From: Paractinoplanes deccanensis
Lineage (GTDB): Bacteria; Actinomycetota; Actinomycetes; Mycobacteriales; Micromonosporaceae
Assembly: GCF_016862115.1 (NCBI RefSeq)
Contig: NZ_BOMI01000178.1
Span: 62,001-126,000 of the forward strand
Reading direction: 5' to 3'
DNA: 64,000 bases
Under the pieces are notes generated by a model. That model did not search any database. It worked only from the letters and a program-made list of their open reading frames with translations, and was not told the DNA's origin. The position numbers were made by a program, and so were the translations under genes. This document shows, in pieces, positions 25,222 to 32,227 of the stretch. Numbering within the stretch: the first letter of the stretch is position 1; every line of letters begins with the position of its first letter.

Positions 25222-26277
25222 GTGAAAGTTCTGATAACCGGCGGTGCCGGATACATCGGCAGCACGGTCGCCTCCGCTTGTGCCGATGCGGGCATTGCTC
25301 CGGTCGTATTGGACAATCTCGCTTCGGGCGACCTGCAATTCGTACGTCATCGCCGTTTCTATCGCGGTGACATCGCGGACCGGGCACTGCTGGACAAGAT
25401 TTTCCGCGACCATCCCGACATCTTCGCCGTCGTGCATTGCGCGGCTCTGGTGGTGGTCGCGGAATCGTATGCCGATCCGCTCGCCTACTACCGGGAGAAC
25501 GTGCTGAAGAGCGCCGCGCTGGTCGAGGGCGTGCTGCGCAACGGCTGCCGGCGGCTGATCTTCAGCTCGTCCGCCGCGATCTACGGCGGCGCCACCCGCG
25601 GCGAGATCGACGAGGCCGGCCCGATCGCGCCGTGCAGCCCGTACGCCCGCACCAAGGCGATGGTGGAGGACGTCCTGCGGGACATGTGCGCGGTCACCGG
25701 CATGCGGGCGATGTCGCTGCGCTATTTCAATCCCATCGGCGCCGACCCGCGCCTGCGCAGCGGGCCGTGCGCGACCCGGCCGTCGCACGCGCTGGGGCGC
25801 CTCATCAGGTCGGACACGTCGGGGGAGCCGTTCGTCATCACCGGCGTCGACTACCCGACCCGCGACGGCACCGGGCTGCGCGACTACGTGCACGTGTGGG
25901 ACCTCGCCCGGGGCCACGTCGCCGCCCTGCGGCGTTTCGACCGGGTGCTGCCCCGGGGCTTCGAGGCGATCAACCTGGGCACCGGCGCCGGCGTGACCGT
26001 TCGCGAGATCATCACCGCGTACGAGGCCGAGGTGGGCCGGCGCGTGCCGGTCGTCGAGGCGCCGCGGCGGCCCGGTGACGTCGCGGGCGCGTACGCCTCC
26101 ATTGCGAAAGCCGGTCATTTTTTGAATTGGCGTCCGTCGATGACGCTCACCGACGGAATCAGGTCCGCCATCCGGTGGAGCCGGCGGCCGGCACGGCGCC
26201 TACCCGAAAGAATTAAACCGATCGCGGTGAAGAGCGGCGACCAACGGCCCCTGTGCCGGGCGCCGGAATTGATTTAG
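25222..26277 (+). CDS. galE: UDP-glucose 4-epimerase-like (GalE)
   Basis: NAD-dependent short-chain dehydrogenase/epimerase of 351 aa that interconverts UDP-glucose and UDP-galactose (or the N-acetyl forms). NAD-binding GGAGYIGS at residues 8-15, SSAAIYG, catalytic Y141-x3-K145 in SPYARTK, RYFNPIGADP, and RDYVHVWDLARGHVAAL are all typical. GTG at 25222 is chosen since VKVLITGGAGYIGS starts the fold and GAGG lies upstream; a longer frame from 25120 adds 34 unrelated residues. First gene of the rightward operon; it supplies sugar nucleotide to the neighbouring glycosyltransferases. GT2 begins 49 bases later. Confidence 0.9.
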   Translation: MKVLITGGAGYIGSTVASACADAGIAPVVLDNLASGDLQFVRHRRFYRGDIADRALLDKIFRDHPDIFAVVHCAALVVVAESYADPLAYYRENVLKSAALVEGVLRNGCRRLIFSSSAAIYGGATRGEIDEAGPIAPCSPYARTKAMVEDVLRDMCAVTGMRAMSLRYFNPIGADPRLRSGPCATRPSHALGRLIRSDTSGEPFVITGVDYPTRDGTGLRDYVHVWDLARGHVAALRRFDRVLPRGFEAINLGTGAGVTVREIITAYEAEVGRRVPVVEAPRRPGDVAGAYASIAKAGHFLNWRPSMTLTDGIRSAIRWSRRPARRLPERIKPIAVKSGDQRPLCRAPELI

Positions 26278-26326
26278 CGTCTTTCTCGTTCCCCCCTTCC
26301 CCCGGTCAAGAGCTTGGAGAAATCCT

Positions 26327-27094
26327 GTGCCCAGCCCCAGTGTCACGGTTATTGTCCCGGCGCTCAACGAGGCGCTCAATCTGCCGCACGTCTTCGCCCG
26401 GATGCCTCAAGTGGACGAGGTCGTCCTGGTGGACGGCGGTTCGGTCGACGACACCGTCGCGGTCGCGAGACGCCTTCGCCCCGACATCAAAGTCGTGCGG
26501 CAGAACCGCAAAGGAAAGGGAAACGCACTCGCGTGCGGGTTCGCCGTCGCGACGTCCGATATCATCGTCATGATCGATGCCGACGGTTCGACCGATCCGG
26601 CCGAGATCCCGCGGTTCGTCGCGGCGCTGGTCAACGGCGCCGACTTCGCCAAGGGCTCCCGCTTCATGGCCAGCGCGGGCAGCGCCGACATCACCCCCTC
26701 GCGCAACCTGGGCAACAAGGGCTTCAACCTGCTCGTCAACACGCTGTTCGGCACCCGCTACACCGACCTGTGCTATGGCTACAACGCCTTCTGGACGCGC
26801 TGCCTGCCCGTCTTCGACCTCGACGTGACCACACCCCGGCCGCCCGGCGACGGGCGTCTCTGGGGTGACGGCTTCGAGATCGAGACCATCCTCAACCTGC
26901 GGGCGGCGCGAGCCAACCTGCGGGTCGCCGAGGTGCCCAGCTTCGAGCACCTCCGGCTGCACGGCTCGAGCAATCTCAGCGCTGTCAAGGACGGCATGCG
27001 CGTGCTGCGCACGATCGCCCGGGAATATCGCCGCTCCGGCCGGTCCACCCCTTCGCCGTACGCGGTGAGCGCGCCGCGCGCCGCCGGGTCGTGA
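26327..27094 (+). CDS. Glycosyltransferase family 2 (dolichyl-phosphate mannosyltransferase-like)
   Basis: Compact GT-A enzyme of 255 aa: SVTVIVPALNEALNLPHVFA, VDEVVLVDGGSVDDTVAVAR, NRKGKGNALACGFAVATSDI, IVMIDADGSTDPAEIPRFVA (DxD metal site), and GYNAFWTRC. This pattern is that of polyprenyl-phosphate sugar synthases and related GT2 enzymes. GTG at 26327 has TTGGAG 8 bases upstream. It might make a lipid-phosphosugar donor for the large membrane protein at 18953-20812 (inference). No C-terminal membrane helices. The next gene overlaps by 4 bases (GTGA). Confidence 0.92.
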   Translation: MPSPSVTVIVPALNEALNLPHVFARMPQVDEVVLVDGGSVDDTVAVARRLRPDIKVVRQNRKGKGNALACGFAVATSDIIVMIDADGSTDPAEIPRFVAALVNGADFAKGSRFMASAGSADITPSRNLGNKGFNLLVNTLFGTRYTDLCYGYNAFWTRCLPVFDLDVTTPRPPGDGRLWGDGFEIETILNLRAARANLRVAEVPSFEHLRLHGSSNLSAVKDGMRVLRTIAREYRRSGRSTPSPYAVSAPRAAGS

Positions 27095-28062
27095 CCGAGG
27101 TGACCTACCGTCCGCCGGCACAGCGCACGCCGTACCCGATCACGGTGGTCATCTGCGCCTACACGATGGGGCGCTGGAGCGACCTCCGCGCCGCCGCCGC
27201 CTCGGTGGCGCGGCAGCTCAGCGACGATGACGAGCTCGTCATCGTCATCGATCACTGCCCGCCGCTGCTGCGGCTGGCCCTCGACGAGCTCCGTGGCTGC
27301 CGGGTGATCGCCAACGACGGCCGGCCGGGCCTGTCCGACGCCCGCAACACCGGGGTCGCCGCGAGCCGGGGCGACGTGGTCGCCTTCCTCGACGACGACG
27401 CCACCGCGAGGCCGGGCTGGCTGGAGAGCATCCGGGCGGCCTTCGCGCACGGCGACGTCGCCGTCACCGGCACGCGGGTCGAGCCGCGCTGGCAGGGCGA
27501 CGCCGCTCCCCGCTGGTTCCCCGAGGAGTTCGGCTGGGTCGTGGGCTGCAGCTACCGGGGCCTGCCGACCCAGCGCCGGGCCGTGCGCAACCCGATCGGC
27601 GCCTCGATGGCCATCCGCCGTTCCTCCTTCGAGACCGTGGGCGGCTTCTCCCGCCTGGTGGGCCGGGTCGGCACGCTGCCGGTCGGCTGCGAGGAGACGG
27701 AGTTCTGCATCCGGCTGGCGAAGGCGTCGCCCGTCGCACGGATCGTGTTCGAGCCCGGCGCGGCGGTGGACCACTTCGTGCCCCGGCAGCGGCAGACGGT
27801 GAAGTACTTCCTGTCCCGGTGCTATCACGAGGGCCGTTCCAAGGCGGCGGTCGCGCGGCTCGGCGGCAGCCGGTCGGCCCTGTCGGCCGAGCGGCACTAC
27901 GTGCGCTCGGTGTTGCCCCGCGCGGTGCTGCGCGCGCTGAACCCGGTCCTGCTGCGCCGGGAGCCGGTGGCCGCGCTGCGGGGAGCCGCGGTCGTCGCCG
28001 GTCTCGCGGCAACGGTCGCCGGGTACGTGGCCGGCTCGCGCACGCGCCGAGCACCGGCATGA
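27091..28062 (+). CDS. Glycosyltransferase family 2
   Basis: GT-A glycosyltransferase of 323 aa: ITVVICAYTMGRWSDLRAAA, GRPGLSDARNTGVAASRGDV, VAFLDDDATARPGWLESIRA (DDD metal site), NPIGASMAIRRSSFETVGGF and EETEFCIRLA near the acceptor site. A C-terminal hydrophobic segment (ALRGAAVVAGLAATVAGYVA) may anchor it to the membrane. GTG start overlaps the preceding stop; its own stop overlaps the deacetylase start (ATGA 28059-28062). Part of the rightward operon. Confidence 0.93.
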   Translation: MTEVTYRPPAQRTPYPITVVICAYTMGRWSDLRAAAASVARQLSDDDELVIVIDHCPPLLRLALDELRGCRVIANDGRPGLSDARNTGVAASRGDVVAFLDDDATARPGWLESIRAAFAHGDVAVTGTRVEPRWQGDAAPRWFPEEFGWVVGCSYRGLPTQRRAVRNPIGASMAIRRSSFETVGGFSRLVGRVGTLPVGCEETEFCIRLAKASPVARIVFEPGAAVDHFVPRQRQTVKYFLSRCYHEGRSKAAVARLGGSRSALSAERHYVRSVLPRAVLRALNPVLLRREPVAALRGAAVVAGLAATVAGYVAGSRTRRAPA

Positions 28063-28808
28063 TCGTTCCCGTCCTGCTCTACCACTCGATCACCCCGCGC
28101 GGCGCGGCGGACGCCGACCGGTGGGCGGTGACCGAGGACCAGTTCCGCGCGGACATGCGGGCGGTGGCCGAGAGCGGCCGCGTGCCGCTGACCGCCGGCC
28201 GGCTCGGCGCCGGCCTGCGCGGCGAGGAACCCCTGCCGGAACGCCCGATCGCCCTGACCTTCGACGACGGGTTCGCCGACTTCGCCGATGTCGCGCTGCC
28301 CGTGCTCGACCGGGCCGGCCTGGCTGCCACGATCTTCGTCACGACCGGCTACCTGGGCCGGCCCGGCATGCTGTCGCGCCGGGCCCTGCGCGACGTCGCC
28401 GAGGTGCCGTCGGTGGAGATCGGCGCGCATTCGGTCACCCATCCGCACCTCGACGTGCTGTCGCCCGAGCCGGCGCGGCGCGAGGTCGTCGAGTCGCGGC
28501 AGGACCTCGAGGACGAGATCGGCCGGCCGGTGACGTCGTTCGCCTACCCGCACGGAAGCCACAGCGGCCGCACGAGAGCCCTGCTCGCGTCGGCGGGAGT
28601 GGTCGACGGCCACGCCGTGAAGAACGCCCTGTCGCACTCCCGCGACGACGACCTGGCGGTGGCCCGCTTCACGGTGCACCGCCGCACCGGCCGCGACCAG
28701 GTCCGGCGGGTCATCGACGGCTCGGGCGCGCCGATCGCGTGGCGCCGGGAACGGTGGCGGACTCGCGGTTACCGGCTGGTCCGCCGCGCCACCGAACGAC
28801 TCGGCTGA
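28059..28808 (+). CDS. Polysaccharide deacetylase (NodB/CE4)
   Basis: Carbohydrate esterase 4 enzyme of 249 aa that removes acetyl (or other acyl) groups from amino sugars. It opens with VPVLLYHSI, has ALTFDDGF with D69 and D70 and the metal-binding H124-x3-H128 in AHSVTHPH, then SFAYPHGSHSG. No signal peptide is visible, so it probably acts inside the cell, perhaps on lipid-linked intermediates or on nucleotide sugars. ATG at 28059 overlaps the GT2 stop. Last gene of the operon and suggests an amino sugar in the polysaccharide. Confidence 0.92.
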   Translation: MIVPVLLYHSITPRGAADADRWAVTEDQFRADMRAVAESGRVPLTAGRLGAGLRGEEPLPERPIALTFDDGFADFADVALPVLDRAGLAATIFVTTGYLGRPGMLSRRALRDVAEVPSVEIGAHSVTHPHLDVLSPEPARREVVESRQDLEDEIGRPVTSFAYPHGSHSGRTRALLASAGVVDGHAVKNALSHSRDDDLAVARFTVHRRTGRDQVRRVIDGSGAPIAWRRERWRTRGYRLVRRATERLG

Positions 28809-28953
28809 CGTTGCGCCGCAGCCCTGTGCGCCGCTGCCCCTCGTGCGCCGCCGCCCTCCTCGCTCGCCGCTCCCGTTCGCGTCTGGACGTTCGCTTATGG
28901 AAGCGAGCCGTTGCGGTATGGATCATCTCGGTGCGCTCGGGTGACATGGACTC

Positions 28954-29418
28954 ATGAATCGCTCATGGGATGTTCTCGCCTCGGCCGCCGTCGTCGGGAG
29001 CGGGCTGCTCGCCGGCGTGTTCTTCGCCTTCTCGGCGTTCGTCATGAGCGGTCTGCGGCGGCTGCCGGAATCGGAGGGCGCCGCCGCCATGCGCTCGCTC
29101 AACGTGACCGCGCAGCGCCCGCCGCTCATGATCGCCCTCTTCGGCGTGTCCGCGCTGTCCGTCGCGGTCATCGTCCGGGCCGTGGCGACCTGGTCGCGCC
29201 CCGGTGCCGCCTGGCTGCTGGCCGGCGCGCTGCTGACCCTCATCGGGGCGGTCGGCGTCACGGCGGCGGTCAACGTACCGCTGAACAATCGCCTCGACGC
29301 GGGCGCGATCACCTGGTCGCGGTACCTGGCGGACTGGAACCCGGCGAATCACGTCCGGACCGTCCTCTGCCTGGCCGGCTGCGCCGTGCTGCTGGTCGGC
29401 GTGCTGCGCCGGTACTGA
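28954..29418 (+). CDS. DUF1772 (anthrone-oxygenase-like) membrane protein
   Basis: A 154-aa protein with four hydrophobic helices and DUF1772 hallmarks: GVFFAFSAFVMSGLRRLPES with AAAMRSLN after helix 1, AAVNVPLNNRLDAG before a W-S-R-Y-L-A-D-W-N segment, and NHVRTVLCLAGCAVLLVGVL at the end. DUF1772 includes fungal anthrone oxygenases, but bacterial members have no firm function. ATG at 28954 follows an ordinary 145-bp gap. It is convergent with phzF; tandem repeats begin 10 bases after its stop. Confidence 0.85.
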   Translation: MNRSWDVLASAAVVGSGLLAGVFFAFSAFVMSGLRRLPESEGAAAMRSLNVTAQRPPLMIALFGVSALSVAVIVRAVATWSRPGAAWLLAGALLTLIGAVGVTAAVNVPLNNRLDAGAITWSRYLADWNPANHVRTVLCLAGCAVLLVGVLRRY

Positions 29419-29427
29419 GCCGCCTGA

Positions 29428-29549
29428 CCCGATCCGGACCTCTCCCTCGGTGCTCCCTCACCTGATCCGGATCTCGCCCTCGGTGCTCCCTCACCTGATC
29501 CGGATCTCTCCCTTGGCGCTCTCTCATGCGATCCGGATCTCTCCCTCGG
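29428..29549. repeat. 33-bp tandem repeat made from the 3' end of the phzF-like gene
   Basis: Three full 33-bp units (29428-29460, 29461-29493, 29494-29526) followed by a partial fourth (29527-29549) that is the actual coding end of the PhzF gene. Each unit contains GATCCGGATC, a 10-bp perfect palindrome (GATCCGGACC in the outermost unit). On the PhzF strand the copies read GEIRI(A/R) plus stop, so each except the outermost repeats the in-frame stop codon. The array fills the gap between the convergent DUF1772 and phzF-like genes. Confidence 0.9.
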
Positions 29550-30405
29550 CGACGATCAGGCCCGAGCCCGACAGCCGCACCCGGTCGCCCTCCACGTCCA
29601 CGCGGAGGCGGCTCGGGCGGCCGAGGTGATGGCCCTGCTCGATGAACACCGGGGAGCCGGCGGGCACGCGTCCCGAGCGTGTGAGGGCGGCGGCGAGCGG
29701 ACCTGCGGCCGTACCCGTGGCGGGGTCCTCGGCGATGCCCACGGTCGGGTTGAAGAAGCGGGTGTACGCGGCGGCGCCGTCGTCGCCCGCCGTGGTGTAG
29801 AGGTAGCAGCCCTCGCCGCCCGCCTCGGCCAGCAGCGCGGCGAGCTCGCGGCTCTGCGCGACGGCCGCGTCGACCGCCTCGCGGGTGGCGAGCGGCACGA
29901 GCAGGTGGCCCACGCCGGTGGACACGACCTGGGCGGTGGCGTCGGCGGCGAGGTGCCCGGGTGCGAGCCCGAGCGTGCCGGCCAGCCGCTCGCCGTCGGT
30001 GACCTGCTTGCCGAACTCGGGGGCGGCCTGGTCCATGACGATGCGGACCGGCTCACCCGGCACCCGCAGGATCTCGACGGGCAGAACCTCGGCGCCGATC
30101 CGCTGGCGCATCGTCACGGCCGGCTGGTCACCGGTGAGCCCCTGCTCGGCCAGCCACAGCCAGGCGCCGAGCGCGTTGTGCCCGGCCCCGTCGACCTCCA
30201 CCCCGGCCGGGGTGAACGAGCGCAGGCGCCAGTCGACGCCCTCGTCCGGGTCTCGCATCAGGAACGTCGTCTCCGACTGGTTGAACTCGCGGGCGATGGC
30301 CCGCATCTGCGGCACGGTGATCTCGTCGGCGCCGGGCACGAGCGCCAGCGGGTTGCCGGTCAGCGGGCGGTCGGCGAAGACATCGACGAAGAAGAAGCGC
30401 GTCAT
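29524..30405 (-). CDS. PhzF-family protein
   Basis: PhzF-type isomerase/epimerase-fold protein of 293 aa, named for phenazine biosynthesis but mostly of unknown metabolic role. It begins FFFVDVFADRPLTGNPLALV, has EFNQSETTFL (the conserved catalytic Glu region), LRSFTPAGVEVDGAGHNALG, and GIAEDPATGTAAGPLAAAL, all diagnostic. ATG at 30405 fits the family; an in-frame ATG at 30414 adds three residues. No phenazine genes are nearby. Its final codons form the last copy of the 33-bp repeat array. Confidence 0.92.
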   Translation of the reverse strand: MTRFFFVDVFADRPLTGNPLALVPGADEITVPQMRAIAREFNQSETTFLMRDPDEGVDWRLRSFTPAGVEVDGAGHNALGAWLWLAEQGLTGDQPAVTMRQRIGAEVLPVEILRVPGEPVRIVMDQAAPEFGKQVTDGERLAGTLGLAPGHLAADATAQVVSTGVGHLLVPLATREAVDAAVAQSRELAALLAEAGGEGCYLYTTAGDDGAAAYTRFFNPTVGIAEDPATGTAAGPLAAALTRSGRVPAGSPVFIEQGHHLGRPSRLRVDVEGDRVRLSGSGLIVAEGEIRIA

Positions 30406-30524
30406 GGCCCCCATCCTGGTCCAGATCGGACCGGCGTGGCACGTTCCAGGGATTCAAAGCCGGCGCGATCTCCCTAGCGTGAGTGCGTACCAAGATCCAC
30501 GCGCTCGTCCACGGGGAACCACAG

Positions 30525-31739
30525 ATGATCAGTAGAAGAGGAATCCTGCTGGCGGCGGCCGCGGCCGGCGCCGGGACGCTCGCCGGCTGCGGTCCGGCCC
30601 GGCGGACGGTCGTCGCTCCGGCATCCTCAGCGCCGCCGGCGCCGTCCGCACGGCCGGCCGCGTCGCCGGCCCAGCCCCGGCTGATCGGTGACGGCAGCAC
30701 CAGCGACACCGGACCGCAGCCGCACCAGCCCGTCGCCCGCGCCTTGGCACCCGGCGAGGAACCCCCGCAGTTCGTCGTGTTCTCCTGGGACGGCTCCGGC
30801 CGGGCCGACCTGTTCACCCGCTTCCGCGAGCTCGCGGCCGAGCTGCACGGCACCATGACGTTCTTCCTGACCGGCCTCTACACCCTGCCGAAGTCCAAGC
30901 GCATGCTCTACAAGCCGCCGCGCCACCCGGTCGGCGCCTCCGCCATCGGCTGGTTCTCCGACCGTTCGGTGCACGGCACCATCGGCCAGCTCGGCCCCGC
31001 CTGGCTCGCCGGCAACGAGATCGGCACCCACTTCAACGGCCACTTCTGCGGCCCCGGCGGCGTCGAGAGATGGTCACCGGCCGACTGGGACAGCGAGATC
31101 GACCAGGCCTTGTCGTTCGTCCGGAACTGGCGCACCAACACCGGTTTCACCGACCTGCCGCCGCTGCCGTTCGACTACGCCAAGGAACTGATCGGCGGCC
31201 GGACCCCCTGCCTGGAGGGGCAGAAGAACCTGCTCAAGGCTTCCCGGGTGCGGAAGTGGAAGTACGACAGCTCCGGAACCGGCACCCAGGTCTGGCCACG
31301 GCAGTGGAAGAACGGCCTCTGGCAGGTGCCGATGCAGAGCATCCCGTTCCCGGGGCACAGCTTCGAGGTCATCTCGATGGACTACAACATCATGTTCAAC
31401 CAGTCGAAGACCCCGCACGGCGACCCGGCGATGCACCCGAAGTGGAAGGCTCAGGCCAGGGACGCTTACCTGGCGGGTTTCCGGCGCGCTTACCACGGCA
31501 ACCGGGCGCCCCTGATCATCGGCAACCACTTCGAGAACTGGAACCGGGGCATCTACATGGACGCGGTGAGCGAGGCGGCCCGCGCCATGGCCCAGCATCC
31601 GAACGTGAGGTTCGTGTCCTTCCGGCAGTTGGTGGCCTGGTTGGAGGCCCAGAACGACGCTGTCCTCGAAAGGCTGCGCGCTCTGCCGGTAGGCCGCGCA
31701 CCTCGGGGCGGCTGGGCCGAGTATCTGGTCCCGGCCTGA
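30525..31739 (+). CDS. Tat-type lipoprotein with polysaccharide-deacetylase-like domain
   Basis: Extracellular protein of 404 aa. The start ISRRGILLAAAAAGAGTLAG followed by Cys combines a twin-arginine motif and a lipobox (LAGC). A Pro/Ala-rich linker follows. The folded part has VVFSWDGSG with D89, TMTFFLTGLYTL, and EIGTHFNGHFCG with H169-x3-H173, a spacing like the metal site of NodB deacetylases. FGNHFENWNRG-like IIGNHFENWNRG comes near the end. A widespread actinobacterial secreted family of this type has no assigned substrate; cell-wall or exopolysaccharide deacetylation is a fair guess. ATG 30525 is preferred to GTG 30483 because the Tat motif follows directly. Confidence 0.82.
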   Translation: MISRRGILLAAAAAGAGTLAGCGPARRTVVAPASSAPPAPSARPAASPAQPRLIGDGSTSDTGPQPHQPVARALAPGEEPPQFVVFSWDGSGRADLFTRFRELAAELHGTMTFFLTGLYTLPKSKRMLYKPPRHPVGASAIGWFSDRSVHGTIGQLGPAWLAGNEIGTHFNGHFCGPGGVERWSPADWDSEIDQALSFVRNWRTNTGFTDLPPLPFDYAKELIGGRTPCLEGQKNLLKASRVRKWKYDSSGTGTQVWPRQWKNGLWQVPMQSIPFPGHSFEVISMDYNIMFNQSKTPHGDPAMHPKWKAQARDAYLAGFRRAYHGNRAPLIIGNHFENWNRGIYMDAVSEAARAMAQHPNVRFVSFRQLVAWLEAQNDAVLERLRALPVGRAPRGGWAEYLVPA

Positions 31740-31756
31740 CACGGCGGCCGCTCCCG

Positions 31757-32227
31757 TTACCGCCGGCTGTCCAGCACGTGGATGTCGATCGGCTCGTGTC
31801 CGTTGAGGTAGAGCACGTAACCCGCATCGTCATCGGACAGCAGGTCCACCGGCACCACCTCGAGAACATGGTCCGGCCGCGGTAGAAATCCGAAGTCGGC
31901 CGGCGGCTCGTACTTCTCGATGCCCGTTATCTTCACTTCTGTCGGCGGGATCCCCACGAAGCACGGATCGCCGGCTCGCAGTGTCGAGGGATCAGGCTCC
32001 AGCCGCCACGGCGTGTTGCCCCAATCGTAGGCATCGGGGTCGCGTGAGAAACCCATGGTGCCATCCCACGAATTCGCCGATTCCTCATCGACCTCCCGCC
32101 ACGGCCATGCGACGAGCACCCGCAGGGTGGTTGTGCGCGCGACCCGGGTGTCGAACGCTTCCGCCGAGATCATCAGCCGGTCGCCCACTGTGTAACCGAG
32201 TGCTTCGGTCAGCTTGACGCTTTCCAA
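31757..32227 (-). CDS. Probable immunity protein for the RHS deaminase toxin
   Basis: A 156-aa acidic protein with many D, E, W and P residues (GYTVGDRLMISAEAFDTRVA; WPWREVDEESANSWDGTMGF; LRAGDPCFVGIPPTEVKITG). I recognise no family. It begins at TTG 32227 directly after the TAG of the RHS gene, with AGGAAGG inside the toxin's last codons as ribosome site, so it is translated with the toxin. Position, size, acidity and lower GC than surrounding genes are all typical of immunity proteins of polymorphic toxin systems. The role is inferred; an internal ATG 54 bases later is an alternative start. Confidence 0.7.
   Translation of the reverse strand: MESVKLTEALGYTVGDRLMISAEAFDTRVARTTTLRVLVAWPWREVDEESANSWDGTMGFSRDPDAYDWGNTPWRLEPDPSTLRAGDPCFVGIPPTEVKITGIEKYEPPADFGFLPRPDHVLEVVPVDLLSDDDAGYVLYLNGHEPIDIHVLDSRR

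Noticed and set aside
29428..29549. 33-bp repeats as a CRISPR array
   Set aside because: Units are directly adjacent with no spacers and derive from the end of a coding gene; no cas genes.
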